Assembly (NCBI GenBank): GCA_045589355.1
Contig: JAZNOW010000013.1
Span: forward strand, 1 to 64,000
Origin: RUG563 sp045589355
GTDB taxonomy: Bacteria > Bacillota > Clostridia > Christensenellales > Aristaeellaceae
Length of the DNA stretch: 64,000 bases
Direction: 5' to 3'
In this document: in pieces, positions 42,891-49,556 of the stretch
How the letters are laid out: each line of letters starts with the position of its first letter
How positions within the stretch are numbered: the stretch's first letter is position 1
Notes under the pieces: model-generated
The model's input: only the letters and a program-made list of their open reading frames with translations
What the model was told of the DNA's origin: nothing
The model's database searches: none
Translations under genes and position numbers: made by a program

Positions 42891-44507
42891 GGTTTCATTG
42901 TGCTGATGTTGTTCGGTATGCTGCGCTATCTCGCAGTTGGGATCAACAACTTGTTTCGCCGTTTGCTCTAACAGGTCTTTCAGTTCATTGGTATTCTGAT
43001 ATGTTTCCATGGTTTCTCGTACAGACGAGGAACCGCTTTCTGTACGGCTGGGCAGCGCATCTGGAATAACTTTGCGTACCCAATAACGAACAGTTTTCAG
43101 TTCATCCAGTTCAGTTTGTACCGCATCCACATCAGGCCGCAGAGCCTCGATTTCCTGTTCAAGCTGTGCCTTTTCTGCCCGCAGCGACTTGCGGTCAATA
43201 GGATGCGATAGCCCAAACTTATGCAGTAGCCGCTGGGCTTTCTTGTACTGTTCCAGCTCATCAGCATGTGCAGTAACGAACCGTTCCTTTGCACCCTTCC
43301 AACGAATACTGCTGTACTCATCATACATGGATTGCAGATCGTGTACGGTCTTATCTGCGTTCAGCAGCGCATCAATATCACGAATACGCTGTTCCTTGCC
43401 GCGCACTTCCTTACGCAGCTCATTCATGCGTTCGTTGATACGGGACAAATATTCACCAAGGGCATGCACCGTATCAAGCTCCCGTTCTTTCAGGAAAGAG
43501 ATAGCATTGAGAATCGCCTGCAAGTCCTTCAGCGAAGCCTTTGTCTGTGCCCGATGATTCCAGAACTCCCGGTCAGCCTTGCGCAGTTCCAGATAGCTGA
43601 GCAGCACTTCACCAAGGTTGTAATTGTCGGGATTGGAGATGGTTTCGTGCCGAGACAGCGTTTCCTTAATGCCTTGCAGCCACTCACCCAGAGCAGCAAT
43701 CGTCTTCTGTAAACCACGGATAAGGGCATTCACATGCTTGATCTCTTGATTGTGTTCGCCACGGGCAGTTGAGATACCCTTGCGTTCCAATGCAGCAGCT
43801 TCCGGGCCAAGATGAATCTGCGGTACCAGATCTGTAATGCCTTGACGCTCGTAGGATCGCATATCAATACGCTCAGTCCGACCAGCAGCTTCCAGCGCAT
43901 TGTTCTGGGCTATCTCCCATTCGTGTCGCCAGATCTCAGCGTATTTCTGGTCGTTCCAATCGACGGTATCCATGCGTTCCCGCAGCCATTTGCCGTTGGT
44001 TTCACGGATGCGCTGGCCGTTTTCATCCAGCACATATGCTGTCTTTGTTTTGGGAAGCCAGCGTCCATTTTCATCCATGGCGCGCATAGTCAGCATCAGG
44101 TGCACATGCGGATTGCCGTTTCCTGAGTCATGGTAGTACAGATCACAGATCATACCTTTGTCCACGAATTGCTTGGCGCAGTAGTCGCGGATCAGGGCAA
44201 GATTCTGTTCAAAGGTCAACTCCCTTGGCAGAGTAATGGTGAAGCGTCTTGCGGTTTGGGCTTTAGTGCTTTTCTCGGCAGCATCTACCGCATTCCATAA
44301 GGTCTGACGGTCGGCATACTCCGGCGGTGCATTGAATGGCAGCATAATCTCCGTGTACCGCACACGCTTCGGGTCGCTATGGGAGTATTTCCATTCGTGG
44401 TCATACTCGGAATACAGCTTCTCTCCGAGATAATAAGAAGCACCAGCCATGGCAGATTGACCTTTGCCACGGCTGGTGATGGATATGGAGAAATGAGGAC
44501 AGGGGAT
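42885..44507 (-). CDS. MobA/MobL (MobQ) relaxase
   Basis: 540 residues counted from the expected start. The N-terminus PCPHFSISITSRGKGQSAMAG, then ASYYLGEKL, is the MobA/MobL signature. The catalytic Tyr is expected there (SYYLGEKL) and the metal-binding histidines are in GNGNPHVHLMLTMR (about 125-137). The rest is long coiled coil (about 250-480). Family members begin with Met at this point, but here the codon is ATC at 44507, with AAAGGAG 8 nt upstream. No ATG, GTG or TTG follows nearby, and an in-frame extension to 44654 has no ribosome site. Either ATC initiates or the start is mutated. Confidence 0.85.
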   Translation of the reverse strand: MPCPHFSISITSRGKGQSAMAGASYYLGEKLYSEYDHEWKYSHSDPKRVRYTEIMLPFNAPPEYADRQTLWNAVDAAEKSTKAQTARRFTITLPRELTFEQNLALIRDYCAKQFVDKGMICDLYYHDSGNGNPHVHLMLTMRAMDENGRWLPKTKTAYVLDENGQRIRETNGKWLRERMDTVDWNDQKYAEIWRHEWEIAQNNALEAAGRTERIDMRSYERQGITDLVPQIHLGPEAAALERKGISTARGEHNQEIKHVNALIRGLQKTIAALGEWLQGIKETLSRHETISNPDNYNLGEVLLSYLELRKADREFWNHRAQTKASLKDLQAILNAISFLKERELDTVHALGEYLSRINERMNELRKEVRGKEQRIRDIDALLNADKTVHDLQSMYDEYSSIRWKGAKERFVTAHADELEQYKKAQRLLHKFGLSHPIDRKSLRAEKAQLEQEIEALRPDVDAVQTELDELKTVRYWVRKVIPDALPSRTESGSSSVRETMETYQNTNELKDLLEQTAKQVVDPNCEIAQHTEQHQHNETL

Positions 44508-44559
44508 GGGATCGTCTCCTTTCTTCAGCGTCGCAGCACTGTGATGGTGGGTAGCCGAT

Positions 44560-44640
44560 GGAATCGGCGCAGGGAGGGCTTGCCTCCCTGGTGCTGGCAA
44601 AGGGGAAGCCCCCTCTGCCAGCGGGCTGCATGCAATGCCT
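44560..44640. repeat. Short hairpin cluster upstream of the relaxase
   Basis: GGGAGGCTTGCCTCCC, then CTGGCA..AAGCCCC..TGCCAG and neighbouring palindromes. Together with the oriT they make a structured leader between DUF3847 and mobA. Confidence 0.5.
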
Positions 44641-44648
44641 CTCAGAGA

Positions 44649-44686
44649 GCGCAATGCACGGGCACCGTGCGTATAATTGCGCCCTC
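44649..44686 (+). other. Origin of transfer (oriT), MobQ/RSF1010 type
   Basis: A perfect inverted repeat GCACGG-gca-CCGTGC (44656-44670), itself inside a wider GCGCAAT/ATTGCGC pair, is followed at once by GTATAATTGCGCCCT (44671-44685). RSF1010/R1162-type oriTs have an inverted repeat followed by TAAGTGCGCCCT, where the relaxase nicks. The present TAATTGCGCCCT differs by one base. It lies about 140 bp upstream of the relaxase gene, the expected location. Confidence 0.8.
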
Positions 44687-44699
44687 ACACAGTGAGGGG

Positions 44700-45086
44700 T
44701 CAGTTTGTCTGAACATCGGTGTTCCGGATCGGTACCCGTTTGTCCCCGAAGGCTGCTTTGCTCAGCAGTTCCTCCACGGTGCCCTCGGCATCCCCTCGAC
44801 GGATCGCCAGCATCTCATTGACGATCTTCTGGACGCCGCCAAAGCTGAACACATAGTCCAGGAACAGCTTGATGTCCTCGTCGGTCAGCAGTTCGGCTTT
44901 GTCCCCAAGGTGATGGGTCAGCTCACCGCCACGGAAATAGATATGGGCATTGCGCTCCTTCCGGGATGTTTCATTGATTTGTTTGCGTAGGTCTTTCTTC
45001 TGGGCAAGCAGCTTTGCGATCTCCTGTTCAACATGATCCGCTGCCGCCTGCAATTCCACAGTAGTCTTGTTCTTGCGTCTGCTCAT
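44700..45086 (-). CDS. DUF3847 family protein
   Basis: 128 residues from the ATG at 45086 (RBS AAGGAGG); the extension to 45140 lacks a ribosome site. It has an N-terminal coiled coil (ELQAAADHVEQEIAKLL, then KDLRKQIN) and a conserved HIYFRGGELTHHLGDKAELL region. It is typical of clostridial mobilizable elements, always beside a MobA/MobL gene. It is thought to help relaxosome formation; function is not proven. Confidence 0.85.
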   Translation of the reverse strand: MSRRKNKTTVELQAAADHVEQEIAKLLAQKKDLRKQINETSRKERNAHIYFRGGELTHHLGDKAELLTDEDIKLFLDYVFSFGGVQKIVNEMLAIRRGDAEGTVEELLSKAAFGDKRVPIRNTDVQTN

Positions 45087-45125
45087 GAATGGTTCCTCCT
45101 TGAATGTTTGTTTTGAAATGAATAG

Positions 45126-45161
45126 GAAACGGCGACCCACTGTCTGTGCGGGTCGCCGTTT
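45126..45161 (-). terminator. Hairpin terminator after the serine recombinase
   Basis: AAACGGCGACCC pairs with GGGTCGCCGTTT around an 11-nt loop, directly after the recombinase stop. T-rich tails are short on both sides. Confidence 0.65.
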
Positions 45162-45164
45162 GCG

Positions 45165-46976
45165 TTATGCGGTTGCTTCTGTTTGTTTCTTGTCAGCCAG
45201 CGCCGCTTCTGCTTCACGCTGGGCCTTCAGTTCTTTTCTACGCTGGTACTTTCTGCGGTATTCAGCCCGTTTGGCTTCCAATTCGTCCCGGGAGATCTGT
45301 TCTTCCGGTGTGAGCTGTTCTGTTTCTTCCGGGATGCTGAACTGTCCGATGAACTTGAAGTAGATATCCACCTGCTGGGTACGCTGCCCTGTACTGCGGT
45401 CAGGAGCATGCACGACGATCTTTTCCACAAACTCCTTGACCATGGGCGTAGTGAGTTCCGAAAAGTCGGTGTACCGTTTCGTCAGATCAAGGAACTTGTC
45501 GATGCGGTCTTCATCCTGCATATAGGTATCCAGCTCCTGCTGCCCATCAGCAATGCGCTGCTCCAATTCAGCCTGTTCCGTTTCGTAATTGGCAGCCATC
45601 ATGTCGAACCGCTTCTCCGTGATCTTGCCGGTGGCATAGGATTCGTACAGCTTCTGGAACAGACCATCCAGCTCAGCACAGCGTTTCCGATCACGGGCAA
45701 GCCGCCGTTTCAGTTCTTTAGCGGCAGCTTCGTGCTGTATCTGCGCTTCGGCACGGATTTGCTGGGCAAAGGTCTTCGGATCGGCAATAGCATACTGGGC
45801 GATTTTTCGGATGGCTTCCAGCAGCAAGGTACGGACAGCCTGTGTACTGATATGGTGGTTAGAGCATATCCTTGTTTCACGGATGCGGGTGTTTGAGTAT
45901 GTGGAGCAGTTGTAGGTGTCGAAATGCAATCCGGAGGCATCATTGTTCCGCTCATTCCGATGCCGGGAGTTGTACATCTTCGCACCGCAGTCTGCGCAGA
46001 ACATCAGCCCTGTCAGCGGATTTGCCAGACCTACGGAATCAATGCGGGTCTTTGTTCCCTTCTCATGCTGCGCCAGCTGCCATATGTCCGCATCCACAAT
46101 GGCCTCATGGGTGTTCTCGAAGATCACCCATTCTTCGGGCGGGTTGTCCACCTTTTTCTTGGACTTGTAGGATACTTTCCGGGTACGGAAATTGACCGTG
46201 TGCCCCATGTACTCCTGCTTGCTCAGGATGTTCAGCACAGTACCGCCGTGCCAATCGTAGCGGTGTTCCGGTGAGCCGTTGCCCTGCCCGGCATCGCCGC
46301 TGCGTTTTGAAAAGTAGTAGCCAGGGGTTTCTACCTTTTCACGCATCAGGATGTTGGCGATCTCATAGGGCCCATGTCCCTCAATGGACAAATGGAAGAT
46401 ATGCCGGACAACCGCAGCCGCCTCCTCATCAATGAGCCAATGGTTATGATCCTCCGGATCTTTCTTGTACCCATACGGCGCATTGGTGGTGATGGGCTTG
46501 CCGGATCTGCCCTTCAACTGGACAGCGGCTCTCACTTTCCGGGACTGATCACGCAGATACCATTCATTCATGATGTTCATGAAGGGCGTGAATTCGTTGC
46601 TGCCCGGATCGTCGCTGTCCACATTATTGGCGATAGCAATGAAGCGTACATCATGCTGCCGGAACAGCACTTCGGTGAAGTAGCCGGTCTGCAGATAGTC
46701 TCGGCCAATACGGCTCATGTCCTTGACAAGAACCGTACCGACTTTGCCAGCTTCCACATCTGCCACCAGCTGCTTCCATGAGGGACGGTCAAAGTTGCCG
46801 CCCGACCAGCCGTCATCGGTGTAGTGAACGCAGTTCAAAAAGCCATGCTGTGCAGCATAGCCTTCCAAATACGCTTTTTGGTTGACAATGGAATTGCTCT
46901 CGCCCACGAGTTCATCGTCACGGGAGAGTCTTTCGTAGAGTGCGGTGATCCGCTGTTCAGCCTGCTTGATAGCCAT
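45165..46976 (-). CDS. Large serine recombinase (TnpX-like)
   Basis: 603 residues, RBS AAAGGAG before the ATG at 46976. The resolvase domain has the nucleophile S18 in ALYERLSRDDE and the arginines in VKDMSRIGRDYLQTGY. The recombinase domain (about 190-300) contains GRSGKPITTNAPYGYKKD. The zinc beta-ribbon begins at LTGLMFCADCGAKMYN (about 325) with further Cys near 375. A coiled coil and a DUF4368-like C-terminus with charged tail complete it. The enzyme excises and integrates the element via short GA-type crossover sites. Residues needed for catalysis look intact. Confidence 0.95.
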   Translation of the reverse strand: MAIKQAEQRITALYERLSRDDELVGESNSIVNQKAYLEGYAAQHGFLNCVHYTDDGWSGGNFDRPSWKQLVADVEAGKVGTVLVKDMSRIGRDYLQTGYFTEVLFRQHDVRFIAIANNVDSDDPGSNEFTPFMNIMNEWYLRDQSRKVRAAVQLKGRSGKPITTNAPYGYKKDPEDHNHWLIDEEAAAVVRHIFHLSIEGHGPYEIANILMREKVETPGYYFSKRSGDAGQGNGSPEHRYDWHGGTVLNILSKQEYMGHTVNFRTRKVSYKSKKKVDNPPEEWVIFENTHEAIVDADIWQLAQHEKGTKTRIDSVGLANPLTGLMFCADCGAKMYNSRHRNERNNDASGLHFDTYNCSTYSNTRIRETRICSNHHISTQAVRTLLLEAIRKIAQYAIADPKTFAQQIRAEAQIQHEAAAKELKRRLARDRKRCAELDGLFQKLYESYATGKITEKRFDMMAANYETEQAELEQRIADGQQELDTYMQDEDRIDKFLDLTKRYTDFSELTTPMVKEFVEKIVVHAPDRSTGQRTQQVDIYFKFIGQFSIPEETEQLTPEEQISRDELEAKRAEYRRKYQRRKELKAQREAEAALADKKQTEATA

Positions 46977-47175
46977 AGTGGCTCCTTTCAGACTGACGGC
47001 TCGCTTGTGGTACCTTCATTATACCATAGCTGCCGAAAATGTCCAGCGCATCATGCCGGATCAGCCGCATCAGTTTTTCTTCAAAGGACTCGGTGCTCTG
47101 GGGTGTATAGTGGATATTTGCCCGATAAAGGGTGGTGCCGATCTTCCGGCTGAAACCAAAGGTTTTGTTCTCCAT
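46957..47175 (-). CDS. TnpW-like transposon protein
   Basis: 72 residues from the ATG at 47175 (RBS GAGGAA); the in-frame extension to 47289 is rejected. It carries the pattern NKTFGFSRKIGTTLYRANIH and ends GIMKVPQASRQSERS, like TnpW proteins of Tn4451-type elements. The stop overlaps the recombinase start. The role is unknown. Confidence 0.75.
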   Translation of the reverse strand: MENKTFGFSRKIGTTLYRANIHYTPQSTESFEEKLMRLIRHDALDIFGSYGIMKVPQASRQSERSHYGYQAG

Positions 47176-47246
47176 GAATTCCTCACTTTCTGGAAATGTT
47201 GGAATGATATCGTGTCGCTTATGCAGTCCATCATTGCTGTTTCCTC

Positions 47247-47456
47247 TCATTGTTCTCGTGCTTTTGTGTTGGTGTGGCTTTTCAGCCATCGGATCAGGTC
47301 AGCCTTCATGACCAGCTTGCGTTTGCCGATGTGCAGCGTAGGGAAATCCGTGCTGCTGAGCAGGTTGTAGGCGCTTGCCCGCGAGATTCGCAGGGCCAAA
47401 GCAATCTGCCGGGCATCCAGAATGTCCGGCAGATCATCGAAGAGTTGATAGCTCAT
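47247..47456 (-). CDS. Excisionase-like helix-turn-helix protein
   Basis: 69 residues from the ATG at 47456 (RBS AAAGGAGG). It has a MerR/Xis-type winged helix: DILDARQIALALRISRASAY, then a DFPTLHIGKRKLVMKADLIRWLK tail. Such small proteins direct excision or bind at element ends. Confidence 0.85.
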   Translation of the reverse strand: MSYQLFDDLPDILDARQIALALRISRASAYNLLSSTDFPTLHIGKRKLVMKADLIRWLKSHTNTKAREQ

Positions 47457-47480
47457 GTTCCTCCTTTCCCGCATAGAAAA

Positions 47481-47511
47481 AGCAGCCACGCCAGGCGTGA
47501 CTGCTGATATG
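47481..47511 (-). terminator. Terminator of the sigma-like regulator gene
   Basis: AGCAGTCACGCC pairs with GGCGTGGCTGCT (minus strand) and is followed by TTTTTC. Confidence 0.75.
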
Positions 47512-47523
47512 CGTATGATGTTG

Positions 47524-48459
47524 TTACTTGGTGTGAGCGTCGAGGAAGTCGCTGTACTCAGCGGATATGAAATCCGTATAGGCAGCCGCGATCTTCTCGA
47601 TCCGCTTCTTGACTGCGCTGGGGGTTTTATAGCCAACCTTGTCTGCAATTTCCTGCATGGTGCGGCCGTCGTTGCGCATTTGCAGGATAATCCGATCCTG
47701 CTCGGTCAGTTTTCCCTTGAACTGTTCGATTTGCATGCTGGATGCCACATGGTTCTCAAACGATTCCCTTGGGTCGGGAATATCGTAGAGGGTTTCGCCG
47801 TCCACCACCGTGCCGTTCTCCAGCATATCCTCGATGGAGATGGGTGCGCTCTTCCGACTGTGATTCCACGTCCGCTCAAAATCACGGCGAACCGTGCTTG
47901 AACCATCGTAGTCCGCATTCTGACGATGAAGCCAGGTTTCATCAATCACCGGCTGAAGATTGTTTTCCTCAATAGCGATCTCCGTCATCACAGCAACGAT
48001 GTTGCTGAACTGGCCCCATCCCAGCCACGGCAATTCCTGATCCTTCTTCAGATCGAACAGCCGCTGCAGCGTCCAGTTGGTGCGTTTCTCCATGATCTGC
48101 TTGAAATGATGCACCAGCGTGTACGCAATTCTCCAGATGGGGAAATCGCCGGAGTAGTTCCGCCAGTCGCCGGGAATGGGCTTGTACTCGCCATTCTTGC
48201 CGGGAACAAGGATGTACTGCCAAGCTGCCCAGGCGTAGCAATCCCAGATAAGCTCCAGAAAAGCGTCGTTGTTGATCATGCCCCAGTATTCCTCGGAGTT
48301 CATGATCGGGCGCATGTTGCGCGGCAGCTTCAAATAGGAAGCACGCTTCTCTACCAGCTCTCTGGGCAGCGCATAGAACATCATCAGCCAGCGAAGGTTG
48401 CTGTTCCCCGGAATCACAAAGTAATTCTCTGCTTCCGGTATCTTTAGTTCAAGGGACAA
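47524..48459 (-). CDS. Sigma-70-like HTH regulator of the mobile element
   Basis: 311 residues. A TTG start at 48459 is placed 8 nt after GGAGG; the ATG at 48474 contains that ribosome site within its own codons, so it is unlikely. The C-terminal region-4-like HTH is LTEQDRIILQMRNDGRTMQE, then IADKVGYKTPSAVKKRIEKIA. The first 200 residues are conserved in similar transposons but unassigned (LPWLGWGQFSNIVAVMTEIA). It may act as transcription factor for element genes. Confidence 0.7.
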   Translation of the reverse strand: MSLELKIPEAENYFVIPGNSNLRWLMMFYALPRELVEKRASYLKLPRNMRPIMNSEEYWGMINNDAFLELIWDCYAWAAWQYILVPGKNGEYKPIPGDWRNYSGDFPIWRIAYTLVHHFKQIMEKRTNWTLQRLFDLKKDQELPWLGWGQFSNIVAVMTEIAIEENNLQPVIDETWLHRQNADYDGSSTVRRDFERTWNHSRKSAPISIEDMLENGTVVDGETLYDIPDPRESFENHVASSMQIEQFKGKLTEQDRIILQMRNDGRTMQEIADKVGYKTPSAVKKRIEKIAAAYTDFISAEYSDFLDAHTK

Positions 48460-48671
48460 AGGTGTCACCTCCATTCAGTTTTTTACCCCCTCATAGTATA
48501 GGGCACGAAAACGGGCTGTTTTTTCCAGGATTTCAAAACTTTTTCAAATTTCTTTGAAAAGATCATGGTTCATCCGTGTGCATTATAACTTGTCTATTGA
48601 TAGCTGTCTATGTTTTCGGCAGAAGTAGTCAGATAGCGACAGGATTTGTGAGAATCATTGGACCATACAAG

Positions 48672-48700
48672 AAAAGCCCGGCAGAGCTGGTCTGCCGGGC
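48672..48700 (-). terminator. Terminator of the tnpV operon
   Basis: GCCCGGCAGA pairs perfectly with TCTGCCGGGC around GCTGG, and TTTTC follows on the minus strand, 10 bp past the stop at 48711. Confidence 0.85.
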
Positions 48701-48710
48701 GGGATGGATA

Positions 48711-48986
48711 CTATTCACTTTTTGAGTCTGCGGTTTGCTTGATCGTTAGGCCCAGATGGCTCTCCTGCATCTCCGCAATACGCTTTCGCAGATCGTACAG
48801 CGCAGTACCGATGGTATCGAAGGCTGAGGCAGCGATCTCTTCATGGTTTCGCATGCCCAACGAATGAAGCGGCGAAGCGTCACCTTCATACAGCGCCAGC
48901 GCACCTTCAGCAAGCAGACGGATGTCAGCGATGTCATTGCCCACGTTCCAGAAGTATGTGTTCAGCGTTCTGATCTGATCGTTCAT
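48711..48986 (-). CDS. Small conserved transposon protein
   Basis: 91 residues; the ATG at 48986 overlaps the tnpV-like stop (ATGA). It is helical and acidic, with NVGNDIADIRLLAEGALALY. No domain is recognised. Its coupling to tnpV suggests a common role in the element. Confidence 0.65.
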   Translation of the reverse strand: MNDQIRTLNTYFWNVGNDIADIRLLAEGALALYEGDASPLHSLGMRNHEEIAASAFDTIGTALYDLRKRIAEMQESHLGLTIKQTADSKSE

Positions 48987-49357
48987 CACACATACACCAG
49001 CTCTGCATAGATGATCTCTTCAGCACAGGCACGGATGTTGTTCATGGCACCCACCCATGCCATTGTATCTCTGGCCTTAAGTTCTTCGGAAATGCCTTGT
49101 GAGGTCTTCATACTCTCAACGAGGCTTTCCAGACGTTCAATGGCTTCCTGATTGACTTGAACGAGATACTTGGACAATTCGCCGGTCAACAGCAGTTCGT
49201 TGAACAGGATAGGGCGATGCTTCCGCAGGAACTCCTTGCGCCGCCTGCCCCAGATGCCAATGTCTCCTGCATCCGGTGGGAGGGCAATATTGGGAAAGTA
49301 GTAGTCTCCGATTTTCGTATAGGAGATGTTCAGGTCGGATTCGTGCTCTTGTTTCAT
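48986..49357 (-). CDS. TnpV-like transposon protein
   Basis: 123 residues, RBS AAAGGAG. The pattern ISYTKIGDYYFPNIALP, IGIWGRRRKEFLRKHRPILF and AMNNIRACAEEIIYAELV matches TnpV of clostridial Tn4451-type elements. Function is unknown. It is preceded by the attenuator-like leader at 49381-49454. Confidence 0.8.
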   Translation of the reverse strand: MKQEHESDLNISYTKIGDYYFPNIALPPDAGDIGIWGRRRKEFLRKHRPILFNELLLTGELSKYLVQVNQEAIERLESLVESMKTSQGISEELKARDTMAWVGAMNNIRACAEEIIYAELVYV

Positions 49358-49380
49358 GGTGGCAGCTCCTTTCGCAATGA

Positions 49381-49427
49381 AAATAGCGGTTATGATGAAG
49401 GTTTTTTCCTTTCGTCATAACCGCTAC
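49381..49427 (-). promoter_or_regulatory. Attenuator-like terminator in the tnpV leader
   Basis: TAGCGGTTATGA pairs perfectly with TCATAACCGCTA (12 bp) and on the minus strand is followed by TTTTC, 24 bp before tnpV's start. A terminator upstream of the gene it precedes is the layout of transcription attenuation. Confidence 0.6.
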
Positions 49428-49454
49428 CATTCACCACAAACGAGCCGCAGTCAT
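49425..49454 (-). CDS. Possible 9-residue leader peptide MTAARCGEW
   Basis: The ORF ends with TAG inside the first stem of the attenuator hairpin, so translation could open or close it. No good ribosome site precedes the ATG, hence low confidence. Confidence 0.25.
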
Positions 49455-49556
49455 GATGTGATTGGAAGGATAAAACCTTCCTTTACATCATACTCGCGAA
49501 AGGAATGTTCTCAGCCGGTTTTCTTCTTTGATTTTTGTTGCGCCCGAAGGCTTTTC

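Larger units (their letters stand above)
41205..49454 (-). mobile_element. Tn4451-like mobilizable transposon with reverse transcriptase cargo
   Basis: Minus-strand set: tnpV-like, small ORF, sigma-like regulator, excisionase-like HTH, tnpW-like, large serine recombinase (TnpX role), DUF3847, MobQ relaxase with oriT, and the reverse transcriptase. This is the backbone of Tn4451/Tn4453-type elements, which excise as circles via the serine recombinase and are mobilised by helper conjugation systems. No conjugation (type IV) genes are present. Exact ends were not found: the right end is between 49455 and 49556, and the left end may be at 41000-41204 or as far left as about 36690. Confidence 0.75.
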
